A stretch of 35,896 nt of DNA from Nevskiaceae bacterium (GTDB lineage: Bacteria > Pseudomonadota > Gammaproteobacteria > Steroidobacterales > Steroidobacteraceae): the NCBI GenBank assembly GCA_018883185.1, contig VEQP01000028.1:1-35896 (forward strand). The letters run 5' to 3'. The notes below the pieces were generated by a model that was not told the origin of the DNA, did no database searches, and saw nothing but the letters and a program-made list of their open reading frames with translations. Position numbers and translations under genes: made by a program. This document shows, piece after piece, positions 27,338-35,896 of the stretch (within the stretch, counting starts at the first letter, position 1; every line of letters starts with the position of its first letter).

Positions 27338-28330
27338 ATGAACTCCGCCGAGCAACGCGCAGTCCTCAACATCCTCATCCATGCGGCCCTCGTCGATGGT
27401 CAAAAGGCCGATGCCGAACGCGACTCCATTCGCGAGGCAGCGGAGTCCTTGGCTGGAGCGGGCGGGTCGACTGCCGGCGCAGCGCTCGCTGGCGTTTACC
27501 AAGACGTGCTATTGCGTCGCGTCACGCTGGCCCAAGCCGTGGCAAGCCTGCGCGAGCTCGAGCATCGCCAACTCGCCTATGAATTGGCCGTGTGTGTCTG
27601 TGAAGCGGATGGACTGCGTAACCCAGCGGAGGCGGCCTTTCTCGATGGGCTGCGCGGTCAGTTGGGTCTGGAGGGAGACACCGAAACCCGTGCCCACGAG
27701 TCGCAGTCTGCGGCCATTGCCGGTGCTGCGGCCGTCGGCGGTGCCGCGGCCTATGCGGCCGTTGCCGCCGCTGGCGGTCCCCCGGCTCAACCGGGCGTGC
27801 CGGCCGCCGCCGCGGCTGCGTCGGCGGACATCGACAAAACGATCCTCAACACCTCGATCCTCAATGGGGCTCTCGAGCTGTTGCCGCAGTCTTGGGCTTC
27901 TATGGCGATCATTCCGCTGCAGGTTCGGCTCGTGTACCGCATCGGCAAGGCCCATGGCATCGAGCTCGATCAGGGTCACATCAAGGAATTCCTGGCGACT
28001 GTGGGCGTCGGCCTGACCTCGCAGTACGTCGAGCAGATCGGTCGCAAACTCATTGGGGGACTCATTGGTAAGGCGGCGGGGAAGACGCTCGGCGGTCTGT
28101 CGCGGGCAGCGACCGGCATGGCCTTCTCGTTTGCGAGTACCTACGCACTGGGGCATCTGGCCAAGCGCTACTACGCCGGTGGGCGGGTGATGAGCACGGC
28201 GCTGCTCAAGCAGACCTATCAGGAGCTGCTGCAGCCGGCGCGGCAAATGCAGCAGGAGTACTTACCGGCCATTCGCCAGCGTGCGAGCACGCTGAACGCT
28301 GCGGAAGTCATCGACCTCGTGCGCCGCTGA
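27338..28330 (+). CDS. TerB-like / DUF697 two-domain protein
   Basis: A 330-residue protein. Residues about 1-112 look like a TerB-type helical domain: ILIHAALVDGQKADAERDSI and a second matching acidic turn AVCVCEADGLRNPAEAAFLDGL. A low-complexity Ala/Gly/Pro linker (about 124-163) follows. About 170-300 is a DUF697-type region (SILNGALELLPQSWASMAIIPLQVRLVYRIG, then amphipathic Gly-rich helices), a domain otherwise found behind GTPases and in YcjF. I split that description: the first 20 residues of it set the match. No GTPase is encoded next to it. Tellurite resistance should not be inferred. Start ATG at 27338 follows an ACGGAA ribosome site; the long upstream frame lies inside DUF4153. Confidence 0.75.
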   Translation: MNSAEQRAVLNILIHAALVDGQKADAERDSIREAAESLAGAGGSTAGAALAGVYQDVLLRRVTLAQAVASLRELEHRQLAYELAVCVCEADGLRNPAEAAFLDGLRGQLGLEGDTETRAHESQSAAIAGAAAVGGAAAYAAVAAAGGPPAQPGVPAAAAAASADIDKTILNTSILNGALELLPQSWASMAIIPLQVRLVYRIGKAHGIELDQGHIKEFLATVGVGLTSQYVEQIGRKLIGGLIGKAAGKTLGGLSRAATGMAFSFASTYALGHLAKRYYAGGRVMSTALLKQTYQELLQPARQMQQEYLPAIRQRASTLNAAEVIDLVRR

Positions 28331-28354
28331 GGCACAGCGTCGCCAGGGCGCGCC

Positions 28355-29005
28355 TTAGATCAAGCCGCGATCCTGCGCCTTGGTGACGGCTTGAACTTGT
28401 GAGTGCACATCGAGCTTGCGATACAGATTGCGGATATGCGTCTGCACCGTGGAGATCGCGACCCCCATCTCTTGCCCGGCTTCGGCGTAGGTTCGGCCGC
28501 GCGCCAGATGGCGCAGCAACTCGAGTTCTTTTGGCGTGAGATTGGCGAGCCCGTCCGTGAGCTCCGCGGCGCCCGCGAGCTTGAAGAGATACCTCGCCAG
28601 TGCCGGGCTGATCGGGTAATTGCCAAGTAGCGCTTGCTCCAGTGCTTCGGCGATCTGGCCCACGCTTTCATCTTTGAGGATGTAGCCGCGCGCGCCGGCG
28701 CGGATCGCGGCGAGCACGCTGCGCTCGGCTGAAATCACCGACACCACCAAGATCGGGATCTCTGGAAAGCGAGCCCGCAACTGCCCGATGACATCGATGC
28801 CGCTGACGTCTGGCAAGCCAAGATCGACGAGGGCGAGCGAGGGTGCGGGGGCGCCCGACTCGAGCCACTCGGTGGCTTCAGCTCCCGAGTGCACGAGCAC
28901 GGAGTGCCAGCCCCCAAACAGCTGATGGACGGCGCTGAGCATGACCTCACCGAAGGTTGGGTCATCCTCAATGATCAGTGCGGTTCTTTGGGCTTCCTGT
29001 TGCAT
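28355..29005 (-). CDS. NarL/FixJ-type response regulator
   Basis: A 216-residue two-component regulator. The receiver domain (about 8-122) has acidic residues E13, D14 and D15, phospho-acceptor D61 (LALVDLGLPD), S89 in the switch position and K111. The C-terminal LuxR-type helix-turn-helix begins LTPKELELLRHLARG (156-170) and ends STVQTHIRNLYRKLDVHS. I start at the ATG at 29005; an upstream open frame adds sequence antisense to the ATPase gene. No histidine kinase is encoded here, so it is an orphan in this window. It is divergent from the P-type ATPase gene, 43 bases apart. Confidence 0.9.
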   Translation of the reverse strand: MQQEAQRTALIIEDDPTFGEVMLSAVHQLFGGWHSVLVHSGAEATEWLESGAPAPSLALVDLGLPDVSGIDVIGQLRARFPEIPILVVSVISAERSVLAAIRAGARGYILKDESVGQIAEALEQALLGNYPISPALARYLFKLAGAAELTDGLANLTPKELELLRHLARGRTYAEAGQEMGVAISTVQTHIRNLYRKLDVHSQVQAVTKAQDRGLI

Positions 29006-29048
29006 AAGGCTTGATTGTACGACGAACCGCGGCGCATCTTTGCGAGCG

Positions 29049-31637
29049 ATGATTCCTGATCCTATGGACATGGGGCGCAGCGATGCGCTGACCGCCGGCC
29101 TTTCAAGCGTCGACGCCGCCGCGCGGCTTGCACGCGACGGCCCTAACGCCTTGCCTGAAGCGCGAGCGCCGGGCTGGTACCGGCTGCTGATCGAGGTGCT
29201 GAGCGAGCCCATGATCGGGCTGTTGATGGCCGGTGCACTGCTCTACGCGCTGATGGGAGAGCCCGCCGATGGCGCGCTTTTGTTGGTGTGTGTCGTGTTC
29301 GTCGTGACCTTGACCGTGGTCCAGGAGCGGCGCACGGAGCGGGCACTCGAGGCGCTGGGCGGCCTTGCGAGTCCGCGCGCGCTGGTGCTGCGTGATGGCA
29401 TCGAGCGGCGCATCGCGGCGCGCGAGCTCGTGATCGGCGATCTGGTGCTGCTCAACGAGGGCGACCGCGTGCCCGCCGATGCGCTGCTGCGTCAGTCGAC
29501 CTTGCTCATGGTGGATGAGTCGCTGCTCTCGGGGGAGTCGGTGCCCGTGCGCAAGCGCGCCTCACTCGAGGCCTCGATACTGCAGCGGCCCGGGGGCGAG
29601 GATCACCCCTCGCTGTACAGCGGTACGCTGGTGACGGCGGGGCATGGGTTGTGTGAGGTCATCGCCATCGGGGCGGCGACGGAGTTCGCTGCGATCAGTC
29701 GCTCGCTCGGTGGCGTGACGCCCGAGGCCACGCCATTGCAGTGCGAGACCCGTCGGGTGGTTCGGTGGCTGGCGGTTGCCGGCTTGCTGGCCTGTATCGG
29801 CGTTGGTGTGACGTATGCGCTGACCCGCGGCGCTGACATGGCGGCGTGGCGCGAGGGCGGACTCGCCGGGATCGCGATGGCGATGTCGATGATTCCCGAA
29901 GAATTCCCGGTGGTGCTCACCGTGTTTCTCGCACTCGGCGCGTGGCGAATCGGTCGGCATCAAGTGCTCACACGGCGCATGCCCGCGATCGAGGCGCTTG
30001 GCGCTGCCACCGTGCTGTGCGTGGATAAAACCGGCACGCTCACCGAAAACCGCATGGCGCTGACTCGCCTGCACTGCGCGCAGAGTGAATACGAACTGGC
30101 CGTGCTTGACGAGTTGCCGGCTGATGCACTGCATCTGCTCTATGTGGCAGCGGCGGCGAGCCGGCTCACGGGGCACGACCCGATGGATCGCGCCGTGGGC
30201 GAGGCTGCCGAGCGACTCGGCGCGCGCGCGGGGCGTGAGTCTGCCGAGCTCATGCACGAGGAGCCGCATTCACCGCAGCGACCGGTGTTGATCCGACATT
30301 GGCGCGAGGTGAGTACGCAGCATCGATGGCAGGCCGCTAAAGGGGCGCCCGAAGCGATCGCGCGGCTCTGCGCGGTTGGCGCTGACGATTGGGTGCGCAT
30401 CGAGAGCGAGGTCGCGCGCTTCGCCGAGCAGGGTCTACGGGTGCTGGCGGTCGCGGAGTTGCGGGGCGAAGTGATCGAGGCAGGGTGGCGTTGGCTCGGC
30501 TTACTGGCCTTCGTCGATCCGCTGCGTGCCGAAGTGCCACGGGCGGTTGCCGAGTGTCAGGCGGCCGGAGTCCGCGTGGTGATGATCACGGGCGACTATC
30601 CAGCCACAGCGCGGGCCACGGCGCGCGCTGCGGGATTTGGCGACGAAATCGTAGTTATGACGGGGGCGGAACTCGGGGCACAGGATGCGGCAACGCTCGC
30701 CGAGCGCATCGCGCGCGTGAACGTGTTCGCCCGTGTGCTGCCTGAGCAGAAGTTACGTATCATCGAAGCGCTCAAGGCGCGGGGCGATATCGTTGCGATG
30801 ACCGGCGATGGCGTCAACGACGCGCCGGCATTGAAGGCGGCTCACATCGGCATTGCGATGGGGCGACGGGGGACGGACGTCGCGCGCGAGGCCGCAGCAC
30901 TGGTGCTGCTTGATGACTCCTTTGCCTCCATTGTCACCGCGATGCGTTTGGGCCGACGCATCTACGACAACATCCGCAAGGCGAGCGTCTTCATTCTCGC
31001 CGTGCATGTGCCGATCGCGGGGCTCTCCATGCTGCCGGTGCTCGACAGCCAGTGGCCGCTATTGCTGCTGCCGCTGCATATCGTGTTTCTCGAACTCATC
31101 ATCGATCCGGCCTGTGCCTTGATCTTCGAGGCCGAACGCGAGGAGAGCGGGGTGATGCGAAGGCCGCCGCGCCCTGTCGGCAGCCACCTCTTTTCCAGGC
31201 GGCTCGTAGCGATGGCCTTGCTGCAGGGCGTGAGCATGCTCATCGTCTGCGCGGGCGTGTTTCTGTCCGCCTTGCCCACGCAGGGCGCGGAGACTGCCCG
31301 AGCGCTGACGTTTGCGACGCTGGTGATTGCGGTGATCGGGCTTATCTTGGTGAACCGATCCTGGACCCATTCGATTGGTCACATGCTTCGTCAACCGAAC
31401 GCCGCACTCGTCTGGGTCGCCGGATTCGGAGTAGCGGTTCTCGTCGGAGCGCTGGCGATCCCACCCGTGCGCGAGTTGTTCGACTTCGGTGCCGTACCGC
31501 TAGGCGATCTCCTCCCGGCCATGGCGGCGGGTGCTGCCTCGGTGCTCTGGTTCGAGGGGCTGAAGCGAAGTCCGCTGTGGCGCCGACATTGGCAACTCGA
31601 GGACCGTATACTGCCTCGCCATGAACTCTCGACGTGA
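29049..31637 (+). CDS. P2-type cation-transporting ATPase
   Basis: An 862-residue inner-membrane pump. Visible: N-terminal cation ATPase domain (LSSVDAAARLARDGPNALPE), actuator SGES (161-164), membrane helix 4 with PEEFP (283-287), phosphorylation site D326 in DKTGTLTE, nucleotide-binding KGAPEAI, and hinge GDGVNDAPALK (586-596). About ten membrane segments, with the last four in a C-terminal cation ATPase domain. No N-terminal heavy-metal domain or CPC motif, so not a copper/zinc P1B pump; Ca2+, Mg2+ or Mn2+ are reasonable but undecided. ATG at 29049 chosen; ATGs at 29064 and 29070 are possible. The stop lies 17 bases inside the next gene. Confidence 0.9.
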   Translation: MIPDPMDMGRSDALTAGLSSVDAAARLARDGPNALPEARAPGWYRLLIEVLSEPMIGLLMAGALLYALMGEPADGALLLVCVVFVVTLTVVQERRTERALEALGGLASPRALVLRDGIERRIAARELVIGDLVLLNEGDRVPADALLRQSTLLMVDESLLSGESVPVRKRASLEASILQRPGGEDHPSLYSGTLVTAGHGLCEVIAIGAATEFAAISRSLGGVTPEATPLQCETRRVVRWLAVAGLLACIGVGVTYALTRGADMAAWREGGLAGIAMAMSMIPEEFPVVLTVFLALGAWRIGRHQVLTRRMPAIEALGAATVLCVDKTGTLTENRMALTRLHCAQSEYELAVLDELPADALHLLYVAAAASRLTGHDPMDRAVGEAAERLGARAGRESAELMHEEPHSPQRPVLIRHWREVSTQHRWQAAKGAPEAIARLCAVGADDWVRIESEVARFAEQGLRVLAVAELRGEVIEAGWRWLGLLAFVDPLRAEVPRAVAECQAAGVRVVMITGDYPATARATARAAGFGDEIVVMTGAELGAQDAATLAERIARVNVFARVLPEQKLRIIEALKARGDIVAMTGDGVNDAPALKAAHIGIAMGRRGTDVAREAAALVLLDDSFASIVTAMRLGRRIYDNIRKASVFILAVHVPIAGLSMLPVLDSQWPLLLLPLHIVFLELIIDPACALIFEAEREESGVMRRPPRPVGSHLFSRRLVAMALLQGVSMLIVCAGVFLSALPTQGAETARALTFATLVIAVIGLILVNRSWTHSIGHMLRQPNAALVWVAGFGVAVLVGALAIPPVRELFDFGAVPLGDLLPAMAAGAASVLWFEGLKRSPLWRRHWQLEDRILPRHELST

Positions 31638-32703
31638 TGTGCTCAAGGCCGCCGCACTCGCGGCGTTTGTTCCTCTGCTGGGTGGTGCTGCGGCCAAGCC
31701 TGCCGCGCTGCGCAGCGGATCCGCGCCCACACCGCCCGGTGCACTGGCACGTAAGGCCGCCCTCAAGCCGCCGCGTATCCGTGCAGGCGACACCATCGGC
31801 TTGATGATCCCCTCAAGCGCCAACTGGGACCCGCTCGATCTTGACGTGCTACTCGAAGCGCTCGCCGCGTTGGGGCTCAAAGGCAAACTCGGCGCCCACG
31901 TCAATGATCGTTATGGCTATCTCGCGGGGCGCGATGCCGATCGGGCTGCCGATCTCAACGCCATGTTCCGCGATCCCGAGGTCAGAGCGATCCACTGTAT
32001 TCGCGGCGGCTGGGGTGCCGCGCGCCTGCTGCCGCTCATCGACTTCGATGCCGTGGCGCGCAATCCAAAGCCCTTGATTGGCTATAGCGACATCACCGCT
32101 CTGTTGCTGGCGCTGCATGCACGCACTGGGCTCGTGACGTTTCATGGCCCGAACGGCGCCAGCGAATGGAACAGCACCAACATCGAGTGGCTTAAGCGCA
32201 TTACCTGGGATGGCGAGGCGGCTTTGTTCGCGAACCCACGTCAGGCGACCCGCGCGATCGTGCCCACCGAACATCGCACGCGCACGCTCTATCCGGGCAA
32301 GGCGAGTGGCCGCCTGCTCGGGGGCAATCTCACGGTGCTGACCACGATCGTGGGTTCGCCTTATCTGCCCGACTTCAGCGATGCAATTCTTTTTCTCGAA
32401 GATGTGCAGGAAGCGCCATATCGGCTCGATCGGATGCTCGTGCAGTTGAAACTCGCCGGCGTGCTCGAACGCGTGCGCGGTGTGGTGTGGGGAACTTGCA
32501 GCAAGTGCGATCCGGGCGAGGGTTTCGGTTCGCTCACCATCCCCGACGTGCTTGCCGATCATCTGCTGCCGCTCAAGGTGCCGGCGTACTACGGCGCGAT
32601 GCTCGGGCACATCAGCACCCAGTTCACCTTGCCGCTCGGTGTGGAGGTTGAACTCGATGCCGACGCGGGCACGCTGCGGATGCTGGAGTCGGCGGTGGTG
32701 TGA
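31621..32703 (+). CDS. S66 LD-carboxypeptidase with Tat-type signal
   Basis: A 360-residue member of peptidase family S66, which removes the terminal D-alanine from tetrapeptides during peptidoglycan recycling. The catalytic triad is S156 (GYSDIT), E260 (FLEDV) and H330 (GHIS); RGGWGAARLLPLID and GGNLTVL are also typical. Unlike the cytoplasmic E. coli LdcA (about 304 residues), it begins with SRRDVLK, a twin-arginine motif, then a hydrophobic stretch and an AAA site, so it is probably exported folded through Tat. Its ATG lies inside the end of the ATPase gene (17-base overlap), which suggests coupling. Confidence 0.88.
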   Translation: MNSRRDVLKAAALAAFVPLLGGAAAKPAALRSGSAPTPPGALARKAALKPPRIRAGDTIGLMIPSSANWDPLDLDVLLEALAALGLKGKLGAHVNDRYGYLAGRDADRAADLNAMFRDPEVRAIHCIRGGWGAARLLPLIDFDAVARNPKPLIGYSDITALLLALHARTGLVTFHGPNGASEWNSTNIEWLKRITWDGEAALFANPRQATRAIVPTEHRTRTLYPGKASGRLLGGNLTVLTTIVGSPYLPDFSDAILFLEDVQEAPYRLDRMLVQLKLAGVLERVRGVVWGTCSKCDPGEGFGSLTIPDVLADHLLPLKVPAYYGAMLGHISTQFTLPLGVEVELDADAGTLRMLESAVV

Positions 32704-32719
32704 TCCGAAAAATCTGCGG

Positions 32720-34075
32720 TCAGTCTTTCGCGCGGACGGCGCGGGTTGCCGCGATTCGATCGTGCCAGGTGCGGCGATCTTTGCTGAAAAAGCCCCAGAT
32801 GTAGCCGAGCATCCCAAAGTTCCCGGAGATCACGGAGAACAGCGAGCGGATCAGCGACACCTTCCAGTCCAGCGCATTGCCGTCGCTACGCACGATGCGT
32901 ATTCCCAAGAGGCGTTTGCCGGGCGTCGCGCTCCAAACGCTCAGGAAGAACGTCGAGTAGACGAACCAAAACAGCGAAAACGAGATGAGTTCGCGGCTTT
33001 CCAGCGCTTGGACCCGTTGACGCTCTTTGGCGAACGCCTCAAAGACGCGCCCGAGTTGATCGCCGGTTTTTTGGTCGAATTTGCTCGGGTCGATGTTGAC
33101 CCCTTGTTCGTCGATTTTGACGGCATCGCCGATGCGTACGCCCTGTTCGCCGATCGCGATGTCCTCACCCACCCGGACGCCCTTATCGTCGATGATCACC
33201 TTGTCCGTGGGTGACACGCTAAGCGGCGGTGAGGCGGTGGTGTCCCGGGCAGGGCGGGTGTCGATGGCGGGGTCGTTCCCGGTGGCGGAGCTGTTATCGA
33301 TGTCTGCGCTCAACTCGACATCGATCGGTGGGTCGACACTGAACAGGGCGCCAATGAAAAACGCACAAAACGCTGCATCGACCAGCAAAGCTGCGATGCG
33401 CCGACGGCGCTGCGGGTTGCGCAGGCTCGGACCAGCGGCGCCTGCCGGTCGATCGATGGAGGCGTCGGCATAGCGTGTGCTTGAGGCGATACGCGTAGCC
33501 GAGTCGTCGGTGCCTGTGCTCTCGGCAGCATCGCCTGAGGTTGCCCCAACCCGTTTTTCGGGTACGACTTTGTAGACACGGATCTTTTCGGCGATGCCCT
33601 TGAGTTGCAGCAGTCCGACCTCGCTGGAGGGAACTTCCATCTTGTTCATCGCGAGGTACACGGCTTCGGTGAAGAACACCTCGCCCGCCTCAGCGATGCC
33701 ATTGATGCGGGCAGTGATATTGACGGGTTCACCGAATACGTCGTTGTCGGCCAGGGTCACTTCGCCCGCGTTGATGGCGAGCCGCACGTCTAACCGGTCA
33801 TCGCCGTGTTTGTGGGCGTTGTGTTCGCGCAGCAGCCGCTGCACCTCGACGCCGGCAAGTACGGCATCGGTGGGGCTATCGAACACCACGAGAAAGGCGT
33901 CGCCGATGGTCTTGATGAGGCGGCCGCCCTTACCCTCCAGAACGGGCAATACGAGGCTCTTGTGCTCCTCGAGCATGCGCAGGATATCGGCCCGGGTCTT
34001 GCGCGAGGTCTTCGGTGTGAAGTCCTCGATATCGGTGAGCAGGATCGTCAGGTTTCGCGTTGTCGCAGCGGCCAT
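32720..34075 (-). CDS. Class III nucleotidyl cyclase fused to a split RDD membrane domain
   Basis: A 451-residue protein. Residues about 5-172 form a class III cyclase: metal aspartates D15 (LLTDIEDFT) and D59 (IGDAFLVVF), K55 and D112 at the positions that select adenine, and N119/R123 (VNITARI) for the transition state. All are present, so activity, probably as an adenylate cyclase, is plausible. After a polar linker, an RDD membrane domain starts at about 226 (RIAALLVDAAF) and resumes at about 365-445 (SLFWFVYSTFFLSVW, TPGKRLLGIRIVRSDG, WHDRIAAT). Between its first two membrane helices lies an insert of about 118 residues with a repeated strand motif at 291-330. The ATG at 34075 begins the cyclase directly. 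Confidence 0.85.
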   Translation of the reverse strand: MAAATTRNLTILLTDIEDFTPKTSRKTRADILRMLEEHKSLVLPVLEGKGGRLIKTIGDAFLVVFDSPTDAVLAGVEVQRLLREHNAHKHGDDRLDVRLAINAGEVTLADNDVFGEPVNITARINGIAEAGEVFFTEAVYLAMNKMEVPSSEVGLLQLKGIAEKIRVYKVVPEKRVGATSGDAAESTGTDDSATRIASSTRYADASIDRPAGAAGPSLRNPQRRRRIAALLVDAAFCAFFIGALFSVDPPIDVELSADIDNSSATGNDPAIDTRPARDTTASPPLSVSPTDKVIIDDKGVRVGEDIAIGEQGVRIGDAVKIDEQGVNIDPSKFDQKTGDQLGRVFEAFAKERQRVQALESRELISFSLFWFVYSTFFLSVWSATPGKRLLGIRIVRSDGNALDWKVSLIRSLFSVISGNFGMLGYIWGFFSKDRRTWHDRIAATRAVRAKD

Positions 34076-34141
34076 TCCCCGGAGCTCCTTGTGGTGGCGT
34101 CAGGCCCTAAGATTCGAATCATAGCCCGTTTTCCGGGGGGC

Positions 34142-35896
34142 TTACCCCGCGGTGGGTGCTGTTGCGCGCAGCATCGCGGTCGACGCAGCGAGCGGCAGCG
34201 CACGGACACGTACGCCCGTAGCGGCAAACACGGCATTGACGAGTGCAGGAGCGATCGGTGGCGTGCCGGGTTCGCCGAGTCCGCCGGGTGGTGCGGTCGA
34301 GGCAATGAATTCCACCTCGACAGTCGGCGCTTCGTTCAGCCGCAGCAACGGATAGTCGTGGAAGTTCTGCTGCACCACCGCGCCTGATGCCAGCGTGATT
34401 TCTTCGGCGAGCGCTGCGGATAATCCGAACAGGATGCCGCCCTCGATCTGCGCTTTGGCGGTGTCAGGGTTGATCACGATACCGCAGTCCACCACCGCCA
34501 CGACGCGTTCGACGCGCACCGCGCCATCGGACGCAACGGCGACGTCGCAGACCTCCGCGACGATGCTGCCGAAGCTCTCGATGAGCGCGACGCCACGGCC
34601 GCGCCGCAGGCCAGCGTTAGCGTCCACGCTGCTGCGCGGTGTCGTGGCCCAGGCGGAGAGCGTCTTGATACGCTCGAGCACGGCACGATGCCGAGGCTGC
34701 TCGCCGAGGTGCGCCCGGCGGAACTCCAGTGGGTCGACGCCTGCGGCATTTGCAAGCTCGTCAAAAAAAGCCTCTACAAAGAAGCCGTGCTGCGAGAACG
34801 CGACCGAGCGCCACGGACCCTCAGGCACGTGGCTTTCCATTGGCACGCTGCGGATGTCTTGGTGGGGTATCGCGTAGAGCGGCCGCGCTGCAGCGCCTTC
34901 GCTACGACCCGTGAAGCGGCCGCGCCAGGCGAGCGGCGCGCCCGCCGCACTCACGGCACCCTGGAAGCGGGCGCTGACGGCCGGACGGTAGAAGCCGTGG
35001 CGCACATCCTGCTCGCGACTCCACATCAGCTTGATCGGCACTGGCGACATCGCCATGGCTATGCGGGTGGCCTGCTCGACGTAGTCGCCTTCGAGCGGCA
35101 TGCGGCGCCCGAAACCGCCGCCACTCGGGTGGTTATGCACGGTGACGAGCTCAGCATTGATGCCGCTCACTTTTGCGACGCGCCGCCGCGTCTGCAGCGG
35201 ATCTTGTACGCCCGTCCAGATCTCCGCGCGCCCATCCGCGATGCGTACCGTGGCGCACATCGGTTCCATGGTCGCGTGATAGAGGTAAGGCACGCGGTAC
35301 TCGGCCTCGATGCGTCGCCCGCCGTTTGCAAGGGCGGCGTCGACATCGCCAACGACATGATCTTTATCGCCGCGTTCGGTGCGCAGCGCCTGCTGCTGCT
35401 GGTCAAACCAGGCTGCGCTCGTGAACGACTCATGACCCGCGGTCCCAAAGCGCGGTGAAAGCGCTGCGAGCGCCGTTTCAGCCTGCCAACGGGTCTCGGC
35501 CACGACCGCCACGGCCTGCTCGAGTTCGACCACTCGCTTGACTCCGGCGCGCGCCAGAGCAGGGGCGGAGTCAACGGACTCCAGGCGTCCGCCGAACACC
35601 GGGGCTGCGATCAGCGCCGCGTGCAGCATGCCGGGCAGACGCACGTCGACCGCATACACGGCAGAGCCATCGACTTTCGCCGGCACGTCGAGGCGGTTCC
35701 GCGGCGTACCGACGATCCGGTAGTTCGCCGGCGCCTTGAGCGCCGGACGCTGCGGCGGTTCGAGCTGCATGGCCGCTTGGATGAGCTCCTCGTAGCCTGC
35801 GCTGCGGCCACTGGACGCATGCTTGACGCGTGAATCGGCCGTAGAGAGTTCCTCCACCGGCACTGACCAGCGCACCGCCGCCGCACGCAGTAGCAT
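34142..35896 (-). CDS. Xanthine dehydrogenase-family molybdopterin subunit, 5' end cut off
   Basis: Large (molybdenum cofactor) subunit of a molybdenum hydroxylase of the isoquinoline 1-oxidoreductase beta (IorB)/aldehyde oxidase type; 584 residues are in the window and the N-terminal part lies beyond the right edge. Visible: [23 protein letters not shown] (the a/b hammerhead segment), [45 protein letters not shown], and near the end [15 protein letters not shown], with the active-site glutamate. The family is about 730-750 residues. An iron-sulfur small subunit (IorA) would be expected close by, off the window. Substrate unknown. The ATG at the very edge is probably internal. Confidence 0.9.
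   Translation of the reverse strand: MLLRAAAVRWSVPVEELSTADSRVKHASSGRSAGYEELIQAAMQLEPPQRPALKAPANYRIVGTPRNRLDVPAKVDGSAVYAVDVRLPGMLHAALIAAPVFGGRLESVDSAPALARAGVKRVVELEQAVAVVAETRWQAETALAALSPRFGTAGHESFTSAAWFDQQQQALRTERGDKDHVVGDVDAALANGGRRIEAEYRVPYLYHATMEPMCATVRIADGRAEIWTGVQDPLQTRRRVAKVSGINAELVTVHNHPSGGGFGRRMPLEGDYVEQATRIAMAMSPVPIKLMWSREQDVRHGFYRPAVSARFQGAVSAAGAPLAWRGRFTGRSEGAAARPLYAIPHQDIRSVPMESHVPEGPWRSVAFSQHGFFVEAFFDELANAAGVDPLEFRRAHLGEQPRHRAVLERIKTLSAWATTPRSSVDANAGLRRGRGVALIESFGSIVAEVCDVAVASDGAVRVERVVAVVDCGIVINPDTAKAQIEGGILFGLSAALAEEITLASGAVVQQNFHDYPLLRLNEAPTVEVEFIASTAPPGGLGEPGTPPIAPALVNAVFAATGVRVRALPLAASTAMLRATAPTAG

Noticed and set aside
27338..28330. Naming the TerB-like gene a tellurite resistance gene
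   Set aside because: TerB-type domains are widespread, and no terC/terD/terZ or tellurite genes are nearby.

Overview
The window is a dense, GC-rich chromosomal segment with no insertion sequences, phage genes or CRISPR arrays, and no gene-free stretch over 300 bases. Several neighbourhoods are typical of Gammaproteobacteria: gcvR divergent from dapA plus a small BamC-like lipoprotein, tRNA-Ser/ffs/dnaX/ybaB/recR, rsgA divergent from orn, and ppsA divergent from ppsR. I infer a GC-rich gammaproteobacterium of uncertain order.

Layout. 1-14.97 kb is mostly housekeeping: lysine synthesis (dapA), tRNA-Ser(GGA), SRP RNA, DNA polymerase III tau (dnaX), ybaB, recR, rsgA, orn, a PLP-dependent dehydratase, PEP synthase with its regulatory kinase/phosphorylase, a DUF1249 protein, tail-specific protease Prc, two small membrane proteins and an M28 lipoprotein peptidase. 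14.99-24.64 kb is one tightly coupled eight-gene run on the plus strand: Gfo/Idh/MocA oxidoreductase, N-carbamoylputrescine amidase, COG0523/CobW GTPase, MOFRL glycerate kinase, NADPH:F420 oxidoreductase (npdG), cofE, cofD, and a 977-residue protein that fuses CofC, CofG and CofH. Converging on it are an LLM-class (probably F420-dependent) oxidoreductase and a DUF4153 membrane protein. 27.3-35.9 kb holds a TerB/DUF697 protein, an orphan NarL-type response regulator, a P-type cation ATPase, a Tat-signal LD-carboxypeptidase, a class III nucleotidyl cyclase fused to a split RDD membrane domain, and the 3' part of a molybdopterin hydroxylase large subunit.

The most notable content is the F420 locus. 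CofG and CofH domains would make the deazaflavin Fo, CofC would activate the phospho-acid, CofD would join the two, CofE would add glutamates, NpdG would exchange hydride between F420 and NADP, and the LLM enzyme is a likely consumer. Every CofC/D/E/G/H activity lies in three adjacent genes, with a glycerate kinase just upstream. That suggests, without proving, that the linker may be glycerate-derived (as in 3PG-F420) rather than lactate-derived.
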